From Caenorhabditis remanei (taxonomy: Eukaryota; Nematoda; Chromadorea; Rhabditida; Rhabditidae): a stretch of 64,000 bases of DNA. The notes under the pieces were generated by a model that saw only the letters and a list, made by a program, of their open reading frames with translations, did no database searches and was not told the origin of the DNA. How positions within the stretch are numbered: the first letter of the stretch is position 1; each line of letters opens with the position of its first letter. Position numbers and translations under genes: made by a program. This document shows positions 1-9,814 of the stretch, one piece after another. The stretch lies in contig NC_071330.1 in the NCBI RefSeq assembly GCF_010183535.1, positions 3,391,717 to 3,455,716 of the forward strand. Reading direction: 5' to 3'.

Positions 1-257
1 AAATTTGATAACTTTTTGAGCGGTACTGTATCATTTTGTATCTTAAACAATTTATTCTCAATTCCCTCCAATCCACTTCTATCTTAACTTTCTAACAATT
101 AATCCCATCTCCTCCAATCCAATAGATATATTTATCAATAAGTCTTGTGTTGTTATCTTTATCCTCCAGCCAGTCAACTAAGCTCCCACTCTCTCTCCCC
201 CTCTTCACTTGTTTACCACCCCCCTTTACTTTCTTCTATCCCTTATCCCTTATCTCA

Positions 258-596
258 TTACCTCTCAACACAAGGTGCCGCTGCAAGACCTAACGTGTAC
301 TTTCGGGCTAACTGCTCCCACGATTGTCCACGTGAATCGTCAAGAAGCCGTTTCGCCGCCGCAAGTGCGTTGGCTCTGAAATTGGTGAATTCAGGTTTTA
401 GAGAGTTTTGAGAAAAGTGAAACTTCAAGTATCACAGAAATCAGAAATGTGACGAGAATTTCAATTCAAACCGCCCGTATTACCTAGTTGGTTCCGATTC
501 AAACCGATGACCAATCGGATTTTTATCTTCTGGTAAAGGTGGTAATAGAGGAGCATCTTCGAATATTGGATCTAGTTTTACAGATGATGCCACCAT
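258..596 (-). CDS. Small two-exon protein of unknown function (76 aa)
   Basis: Exon 1 is 596-484 and exon 2 is 375-258. The ATG at 596-594 is followed by 37 codons plus two bases up to a GTAATA donor. The acceptor ATTTCAG precedes 375, the two split bases join in frame (phase 2), and the frame runs to TAA at 260-258. The predicted protein has an acidic, proline-rich N-terminal half (PLLPPLPED) and an alanine-rich helical C-terminal half (NALAAAKRLLDD, then WEQLARKYTLGLAAAP). No signal peptide or membrane segment is seen and I do not recognise the family. Both exons are too short to stand out as open frames. Matching splice phase and protein-like composition are the main support. It could instead be the 3' part of a longer gene, or chance. 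Confidence 0.45.
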
Positions 597-2984
597 TATT
601 TTTGTGAAGTTATAGGATTAAATGACCAGGAATAAAGTGAGGGAATATAGTTTTTATCTCAAGATTTCTTTGAGTAACAGAGTAACTTTTCTGGGGTGGG
701 ATGGTATTGAGAGGAGGGTTTGAGACACTCCGAGCTCTTTTTTCTGTTTGCGGATAAAGGGAGAGAGATAGTGCAGGGGAGATAAGAGACACGGTCATTG
801 TATGTGTTGTATGTACTTTTTTTGCAACAAATGGAGTTTCGAAATTGAAATTGATACGACGGGTAACAAAAGAAATCGGATGTAATATCACTTGTCTGCG
901 GCTCTGCGGGGGATGTTTATCTGGTCATTAGGACTTTTAACATCTTGTTGGCGGAGCAGTGAGTCAGGCAGATTTCAACTTTCTAGAGAATGTAGGCTTA
1001 CAGTACCACTCGAAAATTTTCCAGCTATCAATTTCGATGGACTGTCATAATTTTCTATAGTCAACCCAAAGAGTAGTACTCCTATTTCAATAATATCAAA
1101 AACAACGAAGCACTAAACAAGGAATCCACACCTTTAAACGGGCATGTCATAATGTTTTATTATTCCAAGGACTTTACTTTTGTAATGTTCTTAAAAAAAG
1201 CATAAAGCTGCATTTTTGTAATTGACATTTATTTTGAAAACGTGCTTTCTAGAAAAGTAAATCCAGGGTCCTCATCTTTACACAATTTTATTTTGCATGA
1301 AAGCGATTCTGGTCGTAGACATAATTGTTCTCTAGGGTAAGTCAACACAAAAATTAGCCAAATACAATAAGAAAGATCTAGACGTGTTCCAAAATACAGT
1401 ACAAAATACATTGACAGTTGGAACTATCATAGTTAGCTTTTAGAGTTCGTCACTTGTAATAGAAACTGGGGAAAAATGTTGTTATCTGAACCTAGTACAG
1501 TATCCAAGAGCACATAACAAACTAGCTATTGTTTAATAGAAAAACTGATCAATATGGAAAACAAGGAGTACTACCTACTAAGTCCTTGGGGTTACGTAAC
1601 CTCAGAGAAATTTAAAGGTACAGTAACTAAGAGAGAGAGAGAGTAAAAAAACAGTTCTTATTATCGGTTAGTTGAAAAGCATGAAGCCTTGCAGTTTTGA
1701 ACTTTAACGGTCTGGAAACAGTGCAGACACACACAGGAATAAACAAAAACAAAACTTGTTTTCCGCTATAAGTTCATTTCGAAAAAGCTTCAGTTATGTA
1801 GGAAGATTCTGGAAACTTATATAAAACGAAAGAAAAAGGAAAAAGAGCCGTGGCATTGCGTCCATCGAGAGTTGGCACACCGGGGCACATGGCTGATAAT
1901 GGATCAACAACAACAGGGGCTCTCTGAGCACCAGAATTCCCGTCGCTTCTCTCCTCTTCCTCCTTCTTCTTGTCCCCCTCCTTCCCCCCCCCCCCCCAAC
2001 CAACACAACACAAAAACGCCTGAAATTCTGTCAATGAGAGAGCATTAAGATCAGAGAGACTGCCGACGAAACGCAGACGGAGAAATTCTTTAAACTCCTG
2101 CTTGAGGCCTTCGCACATCCCCCGCGTTTGGTCGATGGAAGTGGAGGAGAAGAAGACAATGATGATATGAAGGGGGATAGAAGGAAGAAGAGAGGAAGAT
2201 TTTGATAGGTTCTCAGGTGCCAATGCGATTAGTAGTGCCGAGATCATTCGGGGTGCCAATTTGAAAAGAAGATGATGAAGGAATAAAAAAATGAGTAGGA
2301 GAGGCATGAAGAAACAGATGTGGGTAGTATATGCAAAGTGGGTGCACACAGATGTTTGGTTGGAATCTGAATCCGGGGTTTAAGTTTTGAAGAAGTGGAA
2401 TATGTTTAGACACGAATAAGAAGGAAAATGAGTTGATTTTTGAATCTTCAATGTTGTAACAATGGCCTCAAAGTTGGTGTCCATTGATGTTGTGATAGTC
2501 CAGGTGTCCAAAAATCAAGTTCGAATTTTGAAAAACCTTCAGATCTGCTAAACTAGACTTGCAAAATATCGGCCCAAAGCCAAAAAATGAGCACAATTGT
2601 TCTCAAAACTTTCAAAATTTTCATCAAAAAAGTCAAAAACCCTATGTACGCTTTGTTTTATCGATATGTAAAAACATAGAAAACATTTCAAAAAACAATC
2701 AAATTCTCGAATTTTTGTACTGTGACCTGGGCCGAGCCGGGCTAGTGAAAAGTCTCAAATCGGCCCAGCCCGGCCGGCCCGCCCTTTGAAAGTCTGGCTA
2801 AAACCGCCATATTTCCACAGAAGCCTTCCAACAATCGGTCTACAAAATCACTCAAAAAATTAATTATTACGTGAATCGACCTCGCCCTTTTTTTGTGATA
2901 AGATCCACCCTAGTGACCTTTTCGTGATGATGTGTCGATAATAGATTTGACAAAAATCAGTCTCAAAATTTGAATAGCTACAAC
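597..2984. other. Gene-poor stretch with one end of a GGCCC-type repeat
   Basis: No gene can be supported here. A minus-strand open frame at 2349-1774 is a pyrimidine-rich stretch crossing a long poly-C run near 1987-2000, and I regard it as chance. From about 2559 to 2790 lies GGCCC-rich sequence beginning with CTTGCAAAATATCGGCCC. It belongs to the dispersed inverted-repeat family annotated at 15388, 29992, 52051, 53632 and 59909. Confidence 0.4.
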
Positions 2985-3231
2985 ATGTCTGAAAAAAGGC
3001 CTGCAAGGCCTAACTGTCTGAAAAAAGACCTGCAAGGCCTACCTGAAAGAAGTCCTGTAATTCATCATACCCCTGTTCATAATTCCAAGGTAAGTACCTC
3101 ACCTGTTCACCTGTTTTTACCTAACTACCTTTTTACCGTACACCTCTTTACCGTAAGCCTAGTTACCCGTACACCTGTATACCGTACGTCTATCTATTTG
3201 GAAAAAAATTGAAATGAAAAAATGAAATTAT

Positions 3232-4820
3232 CCTGTTTTTGGATATTTTAACGAAATTCTGATACATGAACAGAAATTATCCTGTTTTTGGTTATTTTTA
3301 TGAAATTTTGATATATTCTAGATCGGGAGGATTCAAACCCGCGTCTACTGAGGTATCCCTCAGCCCGGATAAGTATAGACCTCACGCAGCGTAACTGACC
3401 GTGTCTAACCGGACCCGACACAGATAAGAATGGTGGGGGAAGTTAATCGAAATGAAATTATCCTGTTTTTGGATATTTTTATGAAATTCTGATATATGAA
3501 CAGAAATTATCCTGTTTTTGGTTATTTTTATGAAATTTTGATATATTCTAGATCGGGAGGATTCAAACCCGCGTCTACTGAGGTATCCCTCAGCCCGGAT
3601 AAGTATAGACCTCACGCAGCGTAACTGACCGTGTCTAACCGGACCCGACACAGATAAGAATGGTGGGGGAAGTTAATCGAAATGAAATTATCCTGTTTTT
3701 GGATATTTTTATGAAATTCTGATATATGAACAGAAATTATCCTGTTTTTGGTTATTTTTATGAAATTTTAATATATTCTAGATCGGGAGGATTCAAACCC
3801 GCGTCTACTGAGGTATCCCTCAGCCCGGATAAGTATAGACCTCACGCAGCGTAACTGACCGTGTCTAACCGGACCCGACACAGATAAGAATGGTGGGGGA
3901 AGTTAATCGAAATGAAATTATCCTGTTTTTGGATATTTTTATGAAATTCTGATATATGAACAGAAATTATCCTGTTTTTGGTTATTTTTATGAAATTTTA
4001 ATATATTCTAGATCGGGAGGATTCAAACCCGCGTCTACTGAGGTATCCCTCAGCCCGGATAAGTATAGACCTCACGCAGCGTAACTGACCGTGTCTAACC
4101 GGACCCGACACAGATAAGAATGGTGGGGGAAGTTAATCGAAATGAAATTATCCTGTTTTTGGATATTTTTATGAAATTCTGATATATAAAAAAAATTGTC
4201 CTGTTTTTGGTTATTTTTATGAAATTTTGATATATTCTAGATCGGGAGGATTCAAACCCGCGTCTACTGAGGTATCCCTCAGCCCGGATAAGTATAGACC
4301 TCACGCAGCGTAACTGACCGTGTCTAACCGGACCCGACACAGATAAGAATGGTGGGGGAAGTTAATCGAAATGAAATTATCCTGTTTTTGGATATTTTTA
4401 TGAAATTCTGATATATAAAAAAAAATTGTCCTGTTTTTGGTTATTTTTATGAAATTTTGATATATTCTAGATCGGGAGGATTCAAACCCGCGTCTACTGA
4501 GGTATCCCTCAGCCCGGATAAGTATAGACCTCACGCAGCGTAACTGACCGTGTCTAACCGGACCCGACGCAGATAAGAATGGTGGGGGAAGTTAATCGAA
4601 ATGAAATTATCCTGTTTTTGGATATTTTTATGAAATTCTGATATATAAAAAAAAATTGTCCTGTTTTTGGTTGTTTTTATGAAATTCTGATATATTCTAG
4701 ATCGGGAGGATTCAAACCCGCGTCTACTGAAGTAAACCTCAGCCCGGATAAGTATAGACCTCACGCAGCGTAACTGACCGTGTCTAACCGGAACCGACAC
4801 AGATAAGAATGGTGGGGGAA
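3232..4820 (-). repeat. Left tandem array, about 7 units of ~230 bp
   Basis: About seven copies of a ~230-bp unit run head to tail, marked by GATCGGGAGGATTCAAACC near 3322, 3552, 3781, 4011, 4240, 4471 and 4700. Each unit is a GC-richer core of about 100 bp plus an AT-rich linker with two copies of ATCCTGTTTTTGG. Units nearer the centre have drifted: the linker changes from GATATATGAACAGAAATT to GATATATAAAAAAAATTG. The short minus-strand open frames recurring every 230 bp are a by-product of the repeat, because they cross unit borders and share no start context. Confidence 0.9.
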
Positions 4821-6289
4821 GTCAAAGTGAAGGGCAAAAAGTATCCTGATTTTAGAGGTTCGAACTCACGTTTATCAAAATGATCCGCACGGGATTCTTC
4901 TCGATTGATTGCTTTCTTGTGAACCGATTTTTGCACTCGACCATTACTCATCCATCACGACGGTTTGTTTTCTCTGTCCACTTTACTTCAGCACTGAAAA
5001 AGAAAACACTAATTTGTAAATTCAGTGAGTATATAGAGAATAGAGAAGAGAGAGAGAGAGAGAGACGAGAAAAATCATGTTTATGGGGATATCTCAAAGA
5101 TGGCCAAAAATGAGAAAATAGAAAAGTCACCATCCAGTACAGAGAGTTGGTGGACGACTGAGCCAAGAAGATGAGGTGAGGAGACTGAGTGTCAGTGGGC
5201 GGAGTCTAGTAGACATCAACCGGTCTGATAGTATAGATCATAAAAAGTGATTTCTCATGAAGATAAGTGAGCAGGTGGTTTGTGTTAACGGTCATGTGAC
5301 AATAGGCAAATTCAAACGATAGTGAAATTGGATGAAATGAGACTACCGCCATCTACGGAATGACAGGTGTTTCTTCTAATGCGACCGTTCGAGGTTCCAA
5401 GTTTCCCACAAAGACCGATTTCCAAGGGAGATAAGGAGGCAGATGGGAATATGTGAAGACAAAAGTCCTTGTTAATTTATTTTCGTACATTCTAGCCACA
5501 ACCCCATTTTCTACAAATTTCAAAAAAGTACCAAATTTCACAATTAATCGATTTTCTTAGTTCTATTTTAGTTACCCTCATAGTCTTACAAAACGAGTTT
5601 TTCCTGACCCATATTATTACTAGTTTGAGAATTGTCTGGGACATTTGTCTTCACATATTTCCATCTGCCTCCTTATCTCCTTAGGAAATCGGTCTTTGTG
5701 GGAAACTTGGAACCTCGAACGGTCGCGTTAGAGGAAACACCTGTCATTCCCCAGATGGCGGTCGTCTCATCTAATCCTATGTCACATTCTTTTGAATTTT
5801 TCTATTGTCTCATTACCGTTAACGCAAATCACCTGCTCACTTATCTTTATGAGAAATCATTTTTATGATCTATTTTATCAGACCACCAGATGGCAGATGT
5901 CTACTAGACTCCGCCTACTGACACCCAGTCTCCTTACCTCATTTTCTTGGCTCATTGTCAGTCGTCCACCAACTCTCTGTACTGGATGGTGACTTTTCTA
6001 TTTTTCTGTTTGATCATCTTTGAGATATCCCCATAACCATGATTTATCTCGTACTTATATTCCCAGTTTGCTCACCAAGTTTACAAGTTAATGTTTTCTT
6101 TTTCAGTGTTAAAGCACAACGAGCAGAATAGGAACCAACCGTCGTGAAGACACCGGAATGGTCGAGAGCAATATACGACTGACAGGAGGGCAATGGATCG
6201 AGAAGAATCCCGTGCGGATCATTTTGATAAACGTGAGTTCGAACCTCTAGAATCAGGATACTTTGTCGCTTTTCACTTTGACTTCCCCC

Positions 6290-8480
6290 ACCATTCTTAT
6301 CTGTGTCGGTTCCGGTTAGACACGGTCAGTTACGCTGCGTGAGGTCTATACTTATCCGGGCTGAGGGATACCTCAGTAGACGCGGGTTTGAATCCTCCCG
6401 ATCTAGAACATATCAAAATTTCATAAAAATATCCAAAAAAAGGATGATTTCTTTTCAATTAACTTCCCCCACCATTCTTATCTGTGTCGGGTCCGGTTAG
6501 ACACGGTCAGTTACGCTGCGTGAGGTCTATACTTATCCGGGCTGAGGGATACCTCAGTAGACGCGGGTTTGAATCCTCCCGATCTAGAATATATCAAAAT
6601 TTCATAAAAACATCCAAAAACAGGATAATTTCTTTTCATATATCAGAATTTCATAAAAATATCCAAAAACAGGATAATTTCATTTCGATTAACTTCCCCC
6701 ACCATTCTTATCTGTGTCGGGTCCGGTTAGACACGGTCAGTTACGCTGCGTGAGGTCTATACTTATCCGGGCTGAGGGATACCTCAGTAGACGCGGGTTT
6801 GAATCCTCCCGATCTAGAACATATCAAAATTTCATAAAAATATCCAAAAAAAGGATGATTTCTTTTCAATTAACTTCCCCCACCATTCTTATCTGTGTCG
6901 GGTCCGGTTAGACACGGTCAGTTACGCTGCGTGAGGTCTATATTTATCCGGGCTGAGGGATACCTCAGTAGACGCGGGTTTGAATCCTCCCGATCTAGAA
7001 TATATCAGAATTTCATAAAAACATCCAAAAACAGGATAATTTCTTTTCATATATCAGAATTTCATAAAAATATCCAAAAACAGGATGATTTCTTTTCAAT
7101 TAACTTCCCCCACCATTCTTATCTGTGTCGGGTCCGGTTAGACACGGTCAGTTACGCTGCGTGAGGTCTATACTTATCCGGGCTGAGGGATACCTCAGTA
7201 GACGCGGGTTTGAATCCTCCCGATCTAGAATATATCAAAATTTCATAAAAACATCCAAAAACAGGATAATTTCTTTTCATATATCAGAATTTCATAAAAA
7301 TATCCAAAAACAGGATGATTTCTTTTCAATTAACTTCCCCCACCATTCTTATCTGTGTCGGGTCCGGTTAGACACGGTCAGTTACGCTGCGTGAGGTCTA
7401 TACTTATCCGGGCTGAGGGATACCTCAGTAGACGCGGGTTTGAATCCTCCCGATCTAGAATATATCAGAATTTCATAAAAACATCCAAAAACAGGATAAT
7501 TTCTTTTCATATATCAGAATTTCATAAAAATATCCAAAAACAGGATAATTTCATTTCGATTAACTTCCCCCACCATTCTTATCTGTGTCGGGTCCGGTTA
7601 GACACGGTCAGTTACGCTGCGTGAGGTCTATACTTATCCGGGCTGAGGGATACCTCAGTAGACGCGGGTTTGAATCCTCCCGATCTAGAATATATCAGAA
7701 TTTCATAAAAACATCCAAAAACAGGATAATTTCTTTTCATATATCAGAATTTCATAAAAATATCCAAAAACAGGATAATTTCATTTCGATTAACTTCCCC
7801 CACCATTCTTATCTGTGTCGGGTCCGGTTAGACACGGTCAGTTACGCTGCGTGAGGTCTATACTTATCCGGGCTGAGGGATACCTCAGTAGACGCGGGTT
7901 TGAATCCTCCCGATCTAGAATATATCAAAATTTCATAAAAACATCCAAAAACAGGATAATTTCTTTTCATATATCAGAATTTCATAAAAATATCCAAAAA
8001 CAGGATAATTTCATTTCGATTAACTTCCCCCACCATTCTTATCTGTGTCGGGTCCGGTTAGACACGGTCAGTTACGCTGCGTGAGGTCTATACTTATCCG
8101 GGCTGAGGGATACCTCAGTAGACGCGGGTTTGAATCCTCCCGATCTAGAATATATCAAAATTTCATAAAAACATCCAAAAACAGGATAATTTCTTTTCAT
8201 ATATCAGAATTTCATAAAAATATCCAAAAACAGGATAATTTCATTTCGATTAACTTCCCCCACCATTCTTATCTGTGTCGGGTCCGGTTAGACACGGTCA
8301 GTTACGCTGCGTGAGGTCTATACTTATCCGGGCTGAGGGATACCTCAGTAGACGCGGGTTTGAATCCTCCCGATCTAGAATATATCAAAATTTCATAAAA
8401 ACATCCAAAAACAGGATAATTTCTTTTCATATATCAGAATTTCATAAAAATATCCAAAAACAGGATGATTTCTTTTCAGT
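6290..8480 (+). repeat. Right tandem array, about 10 units of 230 or 181 bp
   Basis: The same unit as the left array, reversed. Unit starts, taken at a fixed point in the core, fall near 6303, 6484, 6714, 6895, 7125, 7355, 7585, 7815, 8045 and 8275. Most periods are 230 bp. Two are 181 bp because one of the two linker half-repeats is missing, and those shortened units carry AAAAAAAGGATGATT. Several adjacent 230-bp copies look identical over long stretches, which suggests recent amplification or homogenisation. Confidence 0.9.
8277..8375 (+). other. tRNA-like core of the array unit (representative copy)
   Basis: Each unit contains about 99 bases beginning GTCGGG and ending CCCGATC, which can pair like a tRNA acceptor stem. 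Just before the 3' strand is GGTTTGAATCC (8357-8367), a good match to the RNA polymerase III B box. Before that, CTGAGGGATACCTCAG (8333-8348) forms a 6-bp hairpin where a class II tRNA (Leu/Ser) carries its long variable arm. The segment CGGTCAGTTACGCTGCGTGAGGTC also resembles part of leucine tRNAs. The anticodon stem and T stem do not fold properly, so this is at best a tRNA-derived (SINE-like) sequence and not a working tRNA gene. Seen: motifs and hairpin. Inferred: tRNA origin. Confidence 0.45.
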
Positions 8481-8775
8481 CGTCGTGGTATCAGGTCGTA
8501 TGTTGGTTGCGTTGACATAAAACGTAATAATGGCAATTAATCATTGAAACAATAATAATCCCAAAAACTTATTTTTTGCAATTTTTTTTCGAAATAGGTA
8601 GACGTACGGTAACGTACGGGTAACTAGGCTTACGGTAAAGAAGTGTACGGTAAAGAGGTAGTTAGGTAAAAACAGGTGAACAGGGTAGGTACTTACCTGA
8701 GAATTATGAACAGGGGTATGTTGAATTACAGGACTTTTTTCAGGTAGGCCTTGCAGGCCTTTTTTTCAGATAGGT

Positions 8776-9175
8776 AAACAGGTGTTCCTTGCGACGTCAC
8801 CCGTAGGGTGGGAGGATTACTTCTAGAAACGGGGAGGGAAAGTTCTTCCTCCATTCTACTTGTAGCCTTCATCTACTTCTACTAATATTTCTTGGCCAAC
8901 TAACATTTATTCGACTTTATCAACTACAGTGAGTTTGAATACCAGTGGAGAGCATTAAAATGTTGCATTCCCCACATATTTTGGTTAGGGCTTCCATCTG
9001 GGAAGGGTAAAATTTGGGGACCCGCTACCCGCCCGGGGTGCACCCCCCGTCCCCTTTTCGCGTGGCCGCACTATGAAAATAAAAAAAATTACGCGCAAAT
9101 TCGAAATGTTTCCGATAAAATTTCTCGTCTTGTTTATGAACTTTGTTGAGAAAATCTTGACAATGACTGACAAAA
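8776..9175. other. Spacer, nothing recognised
   Basis: Between the foldback element and the phosphatase pseudogene there is a GC-rich patch near 9018-9070 (a CCCGCTACCCGCCCGGGGTG run) but no supported exon or RNA gene. Confidence 0.3.
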
Positions 9176-9598
9176 ATGCTTCAAAGACAATTTAATCCTG
9201 CTTCCTGGATAAACGGACAAAACGTAAGACAGATTGCCACAATCATATATGAACAAAAATACAAGATTTCAGATTCAACACTCCATGCTAGAATTGTCAA
9301 CACTCCTGGACGATGCCACTGAAATGTTACGACGACAGCCATCTCTTCTTGAAATCAAGGCGCCTTCAGCAGTCGTCGGAGATCTACATGGACAATATGA
9401 AGATTTGATAAGAATTCTGATGATCTTCGAAAAGACAAGAGGAAAGAAAGTGCCTGACTTCACAGAAAGAAAGTTAGTTTATCATTCCATCACCGTTACA
9501 ATTTCTTATGTTTCAGATCCATGTTCTTCGGTGATTACGTGGATCGTGGAACGTATTCCCTTGAATGTATTGTTCTACTCCTGCTGTTCGATAAATGA
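9176..9598 (+). pseudogene. Truncated PP1-like serine/threonine phosphatase
   Basis: The first part, from the ATG at 9176, has SWINGQ and a KISDSTLHAR stretch like the N-terminal region of PP1-type phosphatases. The frame then has to shift (near 9280-9310) to read LLDDATEMLRRQPSLLEI and the metal-binding motif GDLHGQYEDL. After a short intron (about 9473-9515, ending TTTCAG) the second catalytic motif FFGDYVDRGTYSLE is intact, but a stop follows at LLLLFDK (9596-9598). The GNHE motif, the later histidines and more than half of the catalytic domain are missing downstream. PPP phosphatases need GDxHG, GDxVDRG and GNHE together, so this copy should be inactive. Nematode genomes carry many fast-evolving PP1-like genes, and this is probably a decayed member. 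Confidence 0.8.
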
Positions 9599-9814
9599 AG
9601 TGTTGTTACACGCTACAAGGATGACCTGTAAAGCGCAGGGTGGCATTTCGCAAAAATGAGCCTCCAAAAATAAAAAAACACTCTTCTTCAGTATACGTGG
9701 TCATATTGATTTCCCGATTTGGATTGCGAACTTTCTTTGGCCAAACGAAAGAATCCTATAAACACAAAAAATCAAAATTGAAAAAATTTATAAACCAGAA
9801 ATTCATAGAAGTTC

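Larger units (their letters stand above)
2985..8775. mobile_element. Foldback-type element with arms of about 2.5-3.1 kb
   Basis: The left arm (about 2985-5466) is repeated in inverted orientation as the right arm (about 5644-8775), around a spacer of about 180 bases. From outside in, each arm holds: a terminal part with AAAGGCCTGCAAGGCC; a block of short related motifs (TACCGTA, ACCTGTTCACCTG); a tandem array of ~230-bp units pointing in opposite directions in the two arms; then a unique inner segment (matching parts include 4851-4905 with 6190-6262, and 5190-5466 with 5644-5930). Long inverted repeats built of internal tandem repeats are the hallmark of foldback (FB/Galileo-like) transposons. 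No transposase frame is visible, so the element would be non-autonomous. The arms differ by small substitutions and in repeat number, so this is not simply a mirrored assembly error. The exact ends and any target-site duplication are not resolved. Confidence 0.7.

Noticed and set aside
1774..2349. 191-residue minus-strand open frame
   Set aside because: Composition is biased (CT-rich strand), it crosses a poly-C run, and no domain or splice partner is visible.
3232..8480. CRISPR array
   Set aside because: Units are 181-230 bp, near-identical throughout with no unique spacers, and in a eukaryotic genome.
3382..8520. Recurrent 65-89-residue open frames beginning MSGPVRHGQLRC
   Set aside because: They are created by the 230-bp repeat: each crosses into the next unit, they overlap one another, and their span exceeds the period. 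No splice or start context supports a protein.
6303..8520. Functional tRNA genes in the array
   Set aside because: The B box and hairpin are good, but the anticodon and T stems fail to pair and there is no recognisable anticodon loop. I keep it only as tRNA-like.
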